Counted from the first letter of the stretch, positions 27,020 to 37,007 are shown. The stretch is DNA of 64,000 bases from Alkalihalobacillus sp. LMS39 (GCF_022812285.1 NZ_CP093300.1:3720001-3784000), one strand, 5' to 3'. Notes: a model not told the origin generated them from the sequence alone. Program-made: numbers and translations.

Positions 27020-28609
27020 ATGAACAATTATCATAAAGAAGTGCAAGCACGTCGTACTTTTGCCATTATCTCTCACCCAGACGCTGGAAAAACAACATTA
27101 ACTGAGAAATTACTTTATTTTGGTGGAGCTATCCGTGAAGCCGGTACTGTAAAAGGACGAAAAAATTCCAAACATGCCCTTAGTGACTGGATGGAAATCG
27201 AAAAGCAAAGAGGAATTTCTGTAACGAGCTCTGCCCTTGAATTTGAATATAAAGGCTACAAAGTCAATATATTAGATACTCCTGGACACCAAGATTTTAG
27301 TGAAGACACATATCGAACATTAACAGCGGCAGATTCTGCAACAATGTTAATCGATGCAGCCAAAGGAGTAGAAGCGCAAACGAAAAAATTATTTAAAGTT
27401 TGTAAAATGCGTGGCATCCCAATTTTTACTTTTATGAATAAATTAGACCGACAAGGAAGAGATCCTTTTGATTTAATGGAAGAACTTGAAGAGTTATTAG
27501 GCATTCGTTCTTATCCGATGAATTGGCCAATTGGAATGGGCCAATCCTTCGTCGGAGTCTATGACCGTCACAATAAAAGAGTCGAGCTGTTTAATCCCGA
27601 CGACAGTGGTGCTATTGATGTTAAAGACGTATCTGGACCAGATGACCCACTAATTGATGAGATTGTAGGTGACGAAAGCTTACTGGCCCAATTTCGCGAA
27701 GAAATGGAACTTCTTGATGTGGCTGGTGATCCTTATGATGAGGAAGCTATCCGAAATGGCACACTTTCCCCCATCTTTTTTGGAAGTGCGATTTCAAATT
27801 TCGGTGTTCAAACATTTTTAGAAAACTTCTTAGAAATGGCACCATATCCAACAAAGAGAGAAAGTAATAAAGGTGTTGTCTCCCCTTTAGAGACCGATAA
27901 ATTTTCTGGGTTTGTTTTTAAAATCCAAGCTAATATGAACCCTGCTCATCGTGATCGTATTGCATTTTTACGTATCACATCAGGAAAATTTGAACGAGGG
28001 ATGGCAGTAAACCATGTTCGTCTAGGTAAAACAATCAAAATTTCACAGCCTACACAATTTTTAGCACAAAATCGAAACATCGTTGAAGAAGCGTATGCTG
28101 GAGATATTATCGGCTTATTCGACCCTGGTACTTTCCGAATTGGAGATACGTTAGTTGAAGACGATCATTTTGAATTTAGTGAAATGCCACATTTCTCACC
28201 AGAACATTTTGCTGCCGTCACGGTAAAAGAAGCATTAAAACATAAATCGTTTGAAAAAGGTATAAAACAATTAACAGAAGAAGGTGCAATACAACTTTTT
28301 CAAACGTACAATAAAGTCATAGAACAACAAATTGTTGGAGTTGTAGGTGTGCTCCAATTTGAAGTGCTTGAATATCGCCTTAAACATGAATATAAAGTAG
28401 ACATCATTCTTGAACGTATTCCTTTTTCGATTGCTCGTTGGGTGCATGGTCCTGAGAAAGACATGGAAAAATTCAAGAAGATGCAAAGAAATCTTGTAAC
28501 TGACCGAGATGGAAGAATCGTTGTCTTGTTTGAAAATGACTTCCAATTACGGACCGCACAAGATAAATACCCAGAAATTTCATTTTTTGAAAATTCATTT
28601 GCAAAATAA
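27020..28609 (+). CDS. prfC: Peptide chain release factor 3
   Basis: 529 residues, the standard RF3 length. The GTPase motifs are SHPDAGKTT (G1), DTPGHQDFSED (G3) and NKLDR (G4). Domains II-III follow (FVFKIQANMNPAHRDR, and VVGVLQFEVLEYRLKHEY). It recycles RF1/RF2 from the ribosome after termination and assists in quality control. AAAGGGG precedes the ATG. It is a single gene placed between med and the epimerase gene, where B. subtilis has no such gene as far as I recall. Confidence 0.96.
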   Translation: MNNYHKEVQARRTFAIISHPDAGKTTLTEKLLYFGGAIREAGTVKGRKNSKHALSDWMEIEKQRGISVTSSALEFEYKGYKVNILDTPGHQDFSEDTYRTLTAADSATMLIDAAKGVEAQTKKLFKVCKMRGIPIFTFMNKLDRQGRDPFDLMEELEELLGIRSYPMNWPIGMGQSFVGVYDRHNKRVELFNPDDSGAIDVKDVSGPDDPLIDEIVGDESLLAQFREEMELLDVAGDPYDEEAIRNGTLSPIFFGSAISNFGVQTFLENFLEMAPYPTKRESNKGVVSPLETDKFSGFVFKIQANMNPAHRDRIAFLRITSGKFERGMAVNHVRLGKTIKISQPTQFLAQNRNIVEEAYAGDIIGLFDPGTFRIGDTLVEDDHFEFSEMPHFSPEHFAAVTVKEALKHKSFEKGIKQLTEEGAIQLFQTYNKVIEQQIVGVVGVLQFEVLEYRLKHEYKVDIILERIPFSIARWVHGPEKDMEKFKKMQRNLVTDRDGRIVVLFENDFQLRTAQDKYPEISFFENSFAK

Positions 28610-28631
28610 AATTAACGATCATTATAAAAAA

Positions 28632-28665
28632 AACGCGAAAAGGTGTTAACCTACCTCTTCGCGTT
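28632..28665. terminator. Bidirectional terminator after prfC
   Basis: AACGCGAA and TTCGCGTT pair across an 18-base middle, flanked by A-rich and T-rich runs. It overlaps the 3' end of the small membrane protein gene. Confidence 0.65.
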
Positions 28666-28833
28666 ATTTTTCTTCAATATATTGTAGAGAAATTCAGAAC
28701 CAATTCCTAATAGTATTGCCAGAACTACAGCTGTTCCTTCACTTATATTGAAAAGTAACGCCAGGATAATATACGCAATGAGCGTCACAATCACAAACAG
28801 GAATGCGCTAATGAGCACTTGTTTTTTCTCCAA
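28651..28833 (-). CDS. Small two-span membrane protein, unknown
   Basis: 60 residues with two hydrophobic helices (about 5-27 and 33-51) and a basic end (KKNNAKR). The start is a TTG preceded by AGAGGGGGG at a good distance. It follows the epimerase gene closely and is probably transcribed with it. No family is recognised; the position is roughly that of small yjz genes in B. subtilis. Confidence 0.5.
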   Translation of the reverse strand: MEKKQVLISAFLFVIVTLIAYIILALLFNISEGTAVVLAILLGIGSEFLYNILKKNNAKR

Positions 28834-28871
28834 CTTTATCCCCCCTCTAACTTGAAAGGGGACATTCCCCT

Positions 28872-29774
28872 CTATACTTTATTATATAATGCTTTCCACT
28901 GTTTGACATGCTCTTCTTGTCTTTTTAGTCCTTGTTCTATTGACGTTCTTTTTTTAAACTGAAGCTTATTTGCTGCTTTTTTGTTTGATATAAAGACTTG
29001 TTGAGGTGAACTTGCCACTTTATGTGGTTCGTCCAATAGGATAGATTTAGCACGATACCATTCACCAATTTCTCCACTACTTAAATTAAATATTCCTTTC
29101 GCTTTTTTCGTTGTTCCTGCTTTATAAAAGGCTTGAGCGACGTCTGTTACATAAAGTAAATCAACCGTATTACGGTCCTCTTTCATTTGTAGCGGTTCAT
29201 TGTTTTCTTTTTGTAGCAAAACTTGTTGAAAAGCCATATCTTCCCTTTGCCAAGGACCGTATATAGTTGGCAATCTCAGAGTGATTATCTCCCTGTCATC
29301 TCTTTTTTCAAGATAACGTTCTGCCGCTAATTTTGTCATTGCATACGCGGAACTTGGAGAAGTTGGTGTATTTTCAGTTAGCTCGCCAAATCGTTCTCCA
29401 TACACATCGACCGAAGAAGCGTAAATCATCCGCGTGGAAGAAGAACTATGTTCAACAAGTTGTTTGGTAGCCTCAACATTCTCTTTTATTAATTGTTCAA
29501 ATTGAGACCAGCCAATCTTAGAAGATGTTATGGCTGCTAAGTGATAAATCACATCACACTGCTTAACGATATCTTGTTTAATTACATCCTGAGTACTTTC
29601 ATTTCTATAATGAAACAAAGCATTTCTTCCGAAACAGAAAAGCTTTTCTTCAACTAGTCGAGAAGAGGGTGTACAATAGTCAACAGCTATTACCTCAATC
29701 CCTTCGTTAAGTAAAGATTCACATAAATGGAAGCCAATAAACCCAAGTGCACCGGTGACCATTACTTTTTTCAT
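28872..29774 (-). CDS. NAD(P)-dependent epimerase/dehydratase (extended SDR)
   Basis: 300 residues. It has the Rossmann motif VTGALGFIGFHLCESLL with GxxGxxG at 7-13, an acidic residue at the end of strand 2 (AVDYC), the active-site pattern Y-A-M-T-K, and YASSVDVYGE ahead of it. The family interconverts nucleotide sugars or related substrates. Catalytic Tyr and Lys are present, so it should be active, but the substrate is not predictable. GGGGAGGAG precedes the ATG. It lies where B. subtilis has yjaV, with the hydrolase-fold gene upstream and a terminator between them. Confidence 0.8.
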   Translation of the reverse strand: MKKVMVTGALGFIGFHLCESLLNEGIEVIAVDYCTPSSRLVEEKLFCFGRNALFHYRNESTQDVIKQDIVKQCDVIYHLAAITSSKIGWSQFEQLIKENVEATKQLVEHSSSSTRMIYASSVDVYGERFGELTENTPTSPSSAYAMTKLAAERYLEKRDDREIITLRLPTIYGPWQREDMAFQQVLLQKENNEPLQMKEDRNTVDLLYVTDVAQAFYKAGTTKKAKGIFNLSSGEIGEWYRAKSILLDEPHKVASSPQQVFISNKKAANKLQFKKRTSIEQGLKRQEEHVKQWKALYNKV

Positions 29775-29799
29775 TTATATTCTCCTCCCCTTCATTTAT

Positions 29800-29842
29800 A
29801 AAGAGGATGTCTCAAAGCTTTTTTCTTTGAAACATCCTCTTT
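29800..29842 (-). terminator. Terminator between the hydrolase-fold gene and the epimerase
   Basis: AAAGAGGATGT (29800-29810) pairs with ACATCCTCTTT (29832-29842). Confidence 0.65.
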
Positions 29843-29844
29843 CG

Positions 29845-30597
29845 TTACAACGAGGATTTCTTATCAAGCTTTTCATTTTTTTTAAAATGTGACAGTGTAG
29901 GATGTGCATAATAAGAAAATGGTTTTTTCGGTAAATGTAACGATAACGATATTTCCATTCCTTTTTGACGCTGATAGTGTTCAAATCTACGTCCATGGTC
30001 TTCCAACGAAAATGGCTCGCTTCCCATCTCAATCACCATGCGAATTGGTGGCGACTGCTCAAGCTGCCACAGATGATTCTTTTTTAACACTTTTGCCTCT
30101 ACCTCACTCGTATCAACACCATAGGCTTCTGATAATTCATATAATAACCGTTTATAAAAAAGCTTCGTTTTCCGCTCTTTTTTATAAAACCGATATAAAT
30201 GAAGACAAGGATTTATAAGCACAGCCGAACGAAATTGCTCTGGCACTTGTTGGATAAGCTTAATGGCGACTAATGCTCCCATACCTTCAGCTATAATATG
30301 AACTTTATCATTTAATATTTCTTGTCTTTGTAATACATGATGAAGCTGTAAAGCCAGTTGACACGCAGGTTCACTTCCCCAATGGTTGCCGTATAAATTG
30401 GACGAAAACACGGTATAACCTGCCTGTGTTAATTCCTGTAATAATAACTTTCGTTCAGGGTTTTGCAACCAGGACTGATTGTTGCTTTGGACAAAATAAT
30501 TTCGATCACCGAGTAGCAACACACCAAAACCATTGGGCTGTTCAGGAAGATGAACGACGTTCCATTGACCATCAATTGAAAAAAACCGTTCGTTCAT
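29845..30597 (-). CDS. Alpha/beta-hydrolase fold protein lacking the nucleophile (YjaU-like)
   Basis: 250 residues. The fold is recognisable (GFGVLLLGDRNYF, YTVFSSNLYGNHWGS, VHIIAEGMGALVAIKLI, and SAVLINPCLHL). The nucleophile elbow, normally G-x-S-x-G, reads A-E-G105-M-G, so the catalytic serine is replaced by glycine. The protein is likely non-catalytic or uses another mechanism. ATG at 30597 lies after AGAAGG; a GTG three codons upstream is an alternative. Its place between med and yjzC matches B. subtilis yjaU. Confidence 0.7.
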   Translation of the reverse strand: MNERFFSIDGQWNVVHLPEQPNGFGVLLLGDRNYFVQSNNQSWLQNPERKLLLQELTQAGYTVFSSNLYGNHWGSEPACQLALQLHHVLQRQEILNDKVHIIAEGMGALVAIKLIQQVPEQFRSAVLINPCLHLYRFYKKERKTKLFYKRLLYELSEAYGVDTSEVEAKVLKKNHLWQLEQSPPIRMVIEMGSEPFSLEDHGRRFEHYQRQKGMEISLSLHLPKKPFSYYAHPTLSHFKKNEKLDKKSSL

Positions 30598-30810
30598 AAG
30601 GCACACCTTCTCCTTGCATAGTAAATCGGGGGCTATGTCCCTCCTTATACATTATGCAAACGATAGAAAAACGTAATGAATGCTGTAAAAAATGGGGATT
30701 CACTTAGTAAATCCCTGTTTTCCTCTTTACTCTCCAGTTTATGACTGTGTAACGAAAACATGATATTGAAGTTGAGCAAGTCCCTTTTGTCACGTTCAAT
30801 TAAAATTTTT

Positions 30811-30991
30811 GCGGACAGAGCAGCCGTTATTTGTGAACATTATACGGGTTTCCGTTTTTTAGCGGCCACAGGAGCGCTTATTAACACAAAAGCAACACTA
30901 TTCCTAGTGTTATATTATGATTAAGTGCTTATATGGCCACCAACGTTCCAAAACTCTAGTAATGTTCACAGATAACGGTTTTCATGGCCGC
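30811..30991. repeat. Repeat family A, complete 181-bp palindromic element, copy 2
   Basis: Same length and arm structure as 12443-12623, with scattered substitutions, some compensating across the stem. Preceded by ATTTTT and followed by CTTANTTNCCATAA, as in the other full copy. This element and the adjacent repeat B occupy much of the gene-free interval 30598-31163; the remainder (30598-30810) shows nothing recognisable. Confidence 0.85.
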
Positions 30992-31006
30992 TTAATTACC
31001 ATAAAT

Positions 31007-31108
31007 TAAGAAAAACGCGAAGCTTCTTTTCGTTTCAAGCGAAGTGCGGAGCCTTTGTTCTTCTTGAATAAGCTTTCAAAACTTCACTGGTAGACCAAAA
31101 TTTTCTTA
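31007..31108 (+). repeat. Repeat family B, copy 4 (internal deletion)
   Basis: TAAGAAAAACGCGAAGC, AAGCGAAGTGCGGAGCC, then a jump to TTCTTCTTGAATAAGC and CAAAACTTCACTGGTAGACC. It lacks the CCCCAAG hairpin section of copies 2 and 3. Confidence 0.75.
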
Positions 31109-31122
31109 TCTTTTAATAAAAA

Positions 31123-31158
31123 AAGCATCAAAGGGAGATTAAAATCCCATTGATGCTT
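31123..31158 (-). terminator. Terminator of yjzC
   Basis: AAGCATCAA (31123-31131) pairs with TTGATGCTT (31150-31158), and an inner GGGA/TCCC adds to the stem. A's to the left give the U tract on the minus strand. Confidence 0.8.
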
Positions 31159-31163
31159 CTTTT

Positions 31164-31340
31164 TTATTTGTGCTTTAATTTCCACTTACGATTATGGTTA
31201 CTCGTTTCAGGAAAGGTATCTCCGGCATTTAATTTTACCGATTTAGGATTTTGTACTTCAGTACCAGTTTCACCGATTTCAACATAAATCCCATTATTCG
31301 GAGCTTTCTGACCATGGTCAAACTGCCTGTTTTGTCCCAT
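31164..31340 (-). CDS. yjzC: YjzC family protein
   Basis: 58 residues, MGQNRQFDHGQKAPNNG then IYVEIGETGTEVQNP and FPETSNHNRKW. This matches the YjzC family, a small soluble protein of unknown role lying beside argF in B. subtilis. The ATG at 31340 is preferred because AAGGGGG lies eight bases before it and homologues start MGQ. Here a block of about 15 kb separates it from argF. Confidence 0.85.
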   Translation of the reverse strand: MGQNRQFDHGQKAPNNGIYVEIGETGTEVQNPKSVKLNAGDTFPETSNHNRKWKLKHK

Positions 31341-31388
31341 ATTCACTCTCCCCCTTTTCTTTATTACTATTTCCTAAAGGAAGCTAAA

Positions 31389-32111
31389 TCATGAGAAAAA
31401 AACGAGAACCGCACCTAGAAAAAAGAGGCTATTTCCGATTTCAATAATTCCGATCGTAATCGGCTTAAACCTTTGTTTAACAGGCATTAGCCAATGTTTT
31501 AAGAAACTGAAGGAAAATATGAGAGAAATAACAGGTAACCCTACAAGTAATGGACCAATAATCCAAATTGAATGGTACACTCTAGCCCAGCGTAAAAAGG
31601 AGGAATTGCCTCTTTCTCGAATAAATACCTTAACATGAAACACGCTACCAATAAAAAAAACGATTGAAAGTCCCGCTACAATAAAGGCGGTTATTGGAAT
31701 TTCCTCCACAGCGATATACGTACACATTAACAAAAGGATCGAAAATGCGACTATCGCAACTACATCATTTAAAAAAGCACGTTCTTGTTTTACTTTAGCA
31801 AACATGATATTTAAGGTAAACAATGGGAAGACTATAATAAAGAAAACAAACAGAAACGGAAACTTTATGACAACAGGAACTAAGAGTAGAATCCCAGTCA
31901 CTGCATAAATCAAAAACGCAGGTTGTGCCTCTTTTCTTCTTTTAGGTTTTCGAATAAACACTAAAAATGGACTAGTGGCCATATACAAAAGCGTTATACT
32001 CATAAAAAATAACAAATGATATCCATTTGGCTCATACAAAAAGGTACCTAGTAATAAAGGAACAAACAACATCGCCCAAGCACCATGTTCCTTAGGAATA
32101 AACCAGTTCAT
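31389..32111 (-). CDS. ywiC: YwiC-like membrane protein
   Basis: 240 residues with about seven to eight membrane helices. The opening NWFIPKEHGAWAMLFVPLLLG is diagnostic of the YwiC family. In B. subtilis ywiC belongs to the anaerobic fnr/nar region, and here it also lies two genes from fnr and has its own Fnr box, placed exactly at -41.5 from the predicted start. Function is unknown; the EHGAWAM motif recalls UbiA-like membrane enzymes only loosely. The ATG is preceded by AGAGGGGGGAG. Confidence 0.85.
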   Translation of the reverse strand: MNWFIPKEHGAWAMLFVPLLLGTFLYEPNGYHLLFFMSITLLYMATSPFLVFIRKPKRRKEAQPAFLIYAVTGILLLVPVVIKFPFLFVFFIIVFPLFTLNIMFAKVKQERAFLNDVVAIVAFSILLLMCTYIAVEEIPITAFIVAGLSIVFFIGSVFHVKVFIRERGNSSFLRWARVYHSIWIIGPLLVGLPVISLIFSFSFLKHWLMPVKQRFKPITIGIIEIGNSLFFLGAVLVFFS

Positions 32112-32134
32112 TTTACTCCCCCCTCTCTTTCTTT

Positions 32135-32140
32135 ATTATA
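32135..32140 (-). promoter_or_regulatory. -10 element of the ywiC promoter
   Basis: TATAAT on the minus strand, separated by 21 bases from the Fnr box at 32162-32177. No -35 match is needed for an Fnr-activated class II promoter. Confidence 0.75.
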
Positions 32141-32161
32141 CCTCTTTCATTTTATCGTTGA

Positions 32162-32177
32162 TGTGAGCCTTGTCACT
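32162..32177 (-). promoter_or_regulatory. Fnr box 1, serving ywiC
   Basis: TGTGA-GCCTTG-TCACT, one mismatch from a perfect Fnr/Crp palindrome. It shares base 32177 with box 2. Confidence 0.85.
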
Positions 32178-32192
32178 GTGATATTCATCACT
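32177..32192 (+). promoter_or_regulatory. Fnr box 2, serving the 175-aa gene
   Basis: TGTGA-TATTCA-TCACT. A -10-like TATTGT at 32214-32219 lies 21 bases downstream, the same geometry as box 1 in the other direction. Confidence 0.85.
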
Positions 32193-32241
32193 TTCATCCG
32201 ATACTGATTTTGTTATTGTTAATGTGAAAGGAGTGTTTCTC

Positions 32242-32769
32242 ATGTTACAAGTATGTTTAACTTATAAAAATGAGCAACAAGTTAATGCCCAACTTGCGCC
32301 TTTACTTCAAGTTGGCACACGTTTTCATAAAAAGATTGATAAAGTTACAATTCAGCTTGAACAGAATCGCGAGAAAAATCAATTATTCGTTTATTTTCCT
32401 CCCAATGATTTTGACGCTCTTGAGCAAGTTCATCATTATATTCAAGAATTAATTCATACATGTGATGTCACTCAAATTAATGACGATAGCGCCCATGTTG
32501 GATTTTTAAAAAATGGAGATATCGCAACCATTACGCATCGTTTTCATGAATGGCAAACCTTTCTCTTAGAAGCACAATACAGATCAATGGAAGGTCAAAA
32601 AATTGAAGTTTTTAACGGGCCTTTAAAGTTAGGGGAAGGGATTTTACTCTCCTACGTACTAGAATCTATACAACCGTTTCTCGTTCAATCTGCAACTGTC
32701 ATTACGACATTCGGTGAAGAAGTATTTTCAGGAACTGATTTAAAATTAAAAGCTACGAGCCAATGGTAA
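32242..32769 (+). CDS. Unknown 175-aa protein under Fnr control, between ywiC and fnr
   Basis: Soluble, no signal peptide, no cysteine cluster (only two Cys). It begins MLQVCLTYKNEQQVNAQL and ends TDLKLKATSQW. Secondary structure looks mixed alpha/beta, and I recognise no motif. AAAGGAG lies eight bases before the ATG, and the promoter has an Fnr box at -41.5. In B. subtilis the gene at the equivalent place near ywiC and fnr is arfM, an anaerobic modulator that is itself Fnr-dependent; this could be its counterpart, which sequence comparison must decide. Confidence 0.65.
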   Translation: MLQVCLTYKNEQQVNAQLAPLLQVGTRFHKKIDKVTIQLEQNREKNQLFVYFPPNDFDALEQVHHYIQELIHTCDVTQINDDSAHVGFLKNGDIATITHRFHEWQTFLLEAQYRSMEGQKIEVFNGPLKLGEGILLSYVLESIQPFLVQSATVITTFGEEVFSGTDLKLKATSQW

Positions 32770-32831
32770 AATAAGAAACACGCGGGAGCGTCTTTTTCTT
32801 TCAAATCTTCACTGCTAGAATAAAATTTTCA
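32770..32831 (+). repeat. Repeat family B, copy 5 (short)
   Basis: ATAAGAAACACGCGGGAGCG, CTTTTTCTTTCAA, then CTTCACTGCTAGA. It starts directly after the stop codon of the 175-aa gene and lacks the middle. Confidence 0.6.
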
Positions 32832-32887
32832 CACTTTTTATATGCCAATAAAGACCAAAAAGCTTAAAGCTCTTTGGTCTCCTTTTC

Positions 32888-33598
32888 TTATATTGTACAA
32901 ATCTCAATTGGACAATCTCCGCAGTGTAAATAATCTTTCAAGAACTTTAAATCCATGACGACGATAAAACCATTCTCCATCATCACGACGTTTTTCTTTT
33001 TTAGTTCATTTAACATTCGATTTACACTTTCTCTAGCGGTACCAATATAATTGGCCAAATCTTGATTTGTTAACTGCACATTAATTAATATCCCTTTTTC
33101 ATGCTCTATTCCATATGAATTACAAAATCGGATTAATGTAGAATAAAGCGCTCCTGACTTTCCACATAATAACAAATCTTTAAATTTTGCTTGTGTTGAT
33201 TGTGTATGTCTCGCAAACCATTTCATAAAAGCGACTGCAATTTCACCGTTCACATAAAACAATTCTTCTAATCGATTTGTTTCAAACCTTACTAGCTCAG
33301 CATCTTCTTGAACGGTCGCCGTTACACTAATACTCATTTCATTAAATAAGCCAACTTCACCAACTAATTCATCTTTTTGCTTAAGGTGAACTGATATTTC
33401 TTTCCCGTCTATCGTCATCTTGCTAAGACTAACCTTTCCAGAGCGAATAAGATAAACAAATTCTGGCTTATCACCTTCAGAAAATAACTTTGTTCCTTCC
33501 GTTACTACAAAGGATGTTCCAATTTCCAAAAGGATTTTTTGATTTTCAGGTGATAATTCAGTAAAGAACCGCTTAAACGGCAAAGCTTTATTTTCCAT
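32888..33598 (-). CDS. fnr: Anaerobic regulator Fnr (Bacillus type, C-terminal Fe-S cluster)
   Basis: 236 residues from the ATG after GAGGTG. A cyclic-nucleotide-binding fold (about 15-125) is followed by a Crp-type helix-turn-helix (LTNQDLANYIGTARESVNRMLNELKKKNV). The C-terminus, Cys226-x2-Cys229-x4-Cys234 (CGDCPIEIC), matches the ligands of the [4Fe-4S] cluster of B. subtilis Fnr, which, unlike the E. coli protein, binds its cluster at the C-terminus. It should activate transcription without oxygen at TGTGA-N6-TCACA boxes; five such boxes are in this window. No Fnr box is seen at its own start. Confidence 0.93.
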   Translation of the reverse strand: MENKALPFKRFFTELSPENQKILLEIGTSFVVTEGTKLFSEGDKPEFVYLIRSGKVSLSKMTIDGKEISVHLKQKDELVGEVGLFNEMSISVTATVQEDAELVRFETNRLEELFYVNGEIAVAFMKWFARHTQSTQAKFKDLLLCGKSGALYSTLIRFCNSYGIEHEKGILINVQLTNQDLANYIGTARESVNRMLNELKKKNVVMMENGFIVVMDLKFLKDYLHCGDCPIEICTI

Positions 33599-33699
33599 TA
33601 GAACACCTCTTTTGTGCAAAGCAGTTTGCACGAATCTGAATTCACTATATCACCCTTTATTATTTATTCATAGTGGAAATATATAAAAGTCAAAAAATG

Positions 33700-34254
33700 T
33701 TACGATCTATAATTCCAAAGCTCTTTCCTTGAGGTTGTCACTGCTTTTGCACCTGCATCAATAGCACTGGTAATTTCTTGTTCTTCATAAATTAATCCGC
33801 CCGCAATAATATCAATTTTCGTATCATCATTTACTTTTTTTATAAAGGATGGTAACACCCCAGGTAAAATTTCAATAAAATCTGGTTGGATTTTTTTAGC
33901 TAGCTTATAACTTGTTTCGAGTGCAATCGTATCGAGTAGAAATAACCGTTGAATGGCCAATATGTTATTTTTTTTAGCCGTTTGTAACACTTCTCCTCTT
34001 GTAGAAATGAGTCCCGCTGGCTTTAAACATTGACATAAAAATTCTGCTGAATATTTATCGTTTTTTAGTCCTTGAATTAGGTCAGCATGCAATAAAAGCT
34101 TTTTTCCTTTACTTCTTGCATATTTCATAATCCCAGCTAATTGTGAAATATGAAGATCCAACATAACCATATATTCATACTCACTGTTTAACACCGTTTC
34201 AAAGTCTTTCATTTGTTTAATGGCTGGAAGTACTTTTTGCCCGTTAAAGTCCAA
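33700..34254 (-). CDS. glpP: Glycerol uptake operon antiterminator GlpP
   Basis: 184 residues. KVLPAIKQMKDFE, MLDLHISQL, LLHADLIQGLKNDKYSAEFLCQ, PAGLISTRG and AGAKAVTTSRKELW match GlpP throughout. With glycerol-3-phosphate bound it lets polymerase pass a leader terminator before glpFK. A TTG at 34254 is the likely start: AAGGGGG lies seven bases before it, while the ATG at 34299 has no ribosome site and would add 15 residues absent from homologues. It lies after glpK, beyond a strong terminator, so it needs its own promoter. Confidence 0.9.
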   Translation of the reverse strand: MDFNGQKVLPAIKQMKDFETVLNSEYEYMVMLDLHISQLAGIMKYARSKGKKLLLHADLIQGLKNDKYSAEFLCQCLKPAGLISTRGEVLQTAKKNNILAIQRLFLLDTIALETSYKLAKKIQPDFIEILPGVLPSFIKKVNDDTKIDIIAGGLIYEEQEITSAIDAGAKAVTTSRKELWNYRS

Positions 34255-34370
34255 AATTACGCCCCCTTCTTTTACTACACTCTGTCTCTCTTTTACCATT
34301 TTCTATACAAGCGTTAAGTTGACCTCTTTATTTTTTTTATTATACTGGGAGGTCCACTTCTTTTACAATA

Positions 34371-34412
34371 GAATAAGCTTTCAAAGCATCGCTACTATAC
34401 CAAAATTTTTCT
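34371..34412 (+). repeat. Repeat family B, copy 6 (right end only)
   Basis: AGAATAAGCTTTCAAAGC and CTATACCAAAATTTTTC match the right ends of copies 2-4. It lies between glpP and the glpK terminator, in a 257-base gene-free interval. Confidence 0.55.
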
Positions 34413-34420
34413 TATATATT

Positions 34421-34474
34421 AAAAAAAGACAACAACAAACTGACGAACATGTAATGTTCGCAGTTGTTGTTGTC
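34421..34474 (-). terminator. Strong terminator of glpFK
   Basis: GACAACAACAAACTG and CAGTTGTTGTTGTC, with an inner CGAACAT/ATGTTCG. Seven A's at 34421-34427 give the U tract on the minus strand. Confidence 0.88.
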
Positions 34475-34511
34475 CTCTCATCGGCCTCGACGTTTCATTA
34501 ACTTGTTTATG

Positions 34512-36053
<1,542 letters not shown>

Positions 36054-36131
36054 CTAAATAAACTAGACTTTTTTTTGTTTTTGAATTATAATAATTCTAA
36101 ATAAGATTCTCTTTTTTAGTAGTGTCTCTCT

Positions 36132-36959
36132 TTAGGATGCTACTTTTTTTGTTGTTTCCATACCTGGTGTTTCTTTCGGTGCTAATGCTTTCGATGCAAA
36201 CACGGCAATAGCGACTACGCCTAAGAATATATAAAATCCAGTCAATGAACCACTTGTAAATAAAGAATGGTAAAATCTTGCCCCTAATATTCCCCCAATG
36301 ACAGGACCTACGACAGGAATCCAAGCATATGACCAATCAGATGATCCTTTACCAGCAATCGGTAATAAGAAATGAGCAATTCGCGGTCCTAAGTCACGAG
36401 CAGGATTAATAGCATAGCCCGTTGTTCCTCCTAATGATAAACCAATTGCAACAATTAAGAAACCAACGATAAGTGGGTTTAACCCTTCAGTAAATTGATT
36501 TGCTCCAATAAATAAAATTCCAAACACTAAAACGGCTGTCCCTAAAATCTCACTAATTAAGTTTGATGGTGTATGTCGTATCGCAGGGGCTGTTGAAAAA
36601 ACAGCAAGCTTTGCTCCTTGGTCCTCAGTTGCCCTCCAATGAGGAAGATAATAAAGATAAACGATAATAGCTCCTAGAAATGCTCCTAACATTTGCGCTG
36701 CAATATACCCTGGAACTTGAGACCAAGCAAATTCACCGACTGATGCTAATCCTAGTGTAACAGCTGGATTTAAATGAGCACCACTAACGGCCCCTACCGC
36801 ATAAACACCAAAGGCAACTGCAAATCCCCATCCCATCGCAATAACAATCCAACCTGATGCTTCAGCTTTTGACTGTTTTAAAACAACGCCAGCTACGACA
36901 CCCCCTCCAAAAATGATTAAAATCATTGTTCCAATGACTTCACCTAAATAAGCTGACAT
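36132..36959 (-). CDS. glpF: Glycerol uptake facilitator (aquaglyceroporin)
   Basis: 275 residues, six membrane helices with two half-helices carrying the pore signatures HLNPAVTLG and AINPARDLGPR. The Arg after the second NPA and the Asp (NPARD) are typical of glycerol facilitators rather than water channels. Located in the plasma membrane. It is first in glpF-glpK, behind a leader with a GlpP-type terminator and a cre site. AAAGGGGG precedes the ATG. Confidence 0.96.
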   Translation of the reverse strand: MSAYLGEVIGTMILIIFGGGVVAGVVLKQSKAEASGWIVIAMGWGFAVAFGVYAVGAVSGAHLNPAVTLGLASVGEFAWSQVPGYIAAQMLGAFLGAIIVYLYYLPHWRATEDQGAKLAVFSTAPAIRHTPSNLISEILGTAVLVFGILFIGANQFTEGLNPLIVGFLIVAIGLSLGGTTGYAINPARDLGPRIAHFLLPIAGKGSSDWSYAWIPVVGPVIGGILGARFYHSLFTSGSLTGFYIFLGVVAIAVFASKALAPKETPGMETTKKVAS

Positions 36960-36993
36960 ATGTCATTCCCCCTTTAGAATTGAAGTTTACAAA

Positions 36994-37007
36994 TGAAAGC
37001 GTTTACA
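36994..37007 (-). promoter_or_regulatory. CcpA cre site before glpF
   Basis: TGTAAACGCTTTCA on the minus strand, matching the cre consensus TGNAANCGNWNNCA at every fixed base. It lies between the leader terminator and glpF, so it could act as a roadblock to elongation. Confidence 0.8.
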
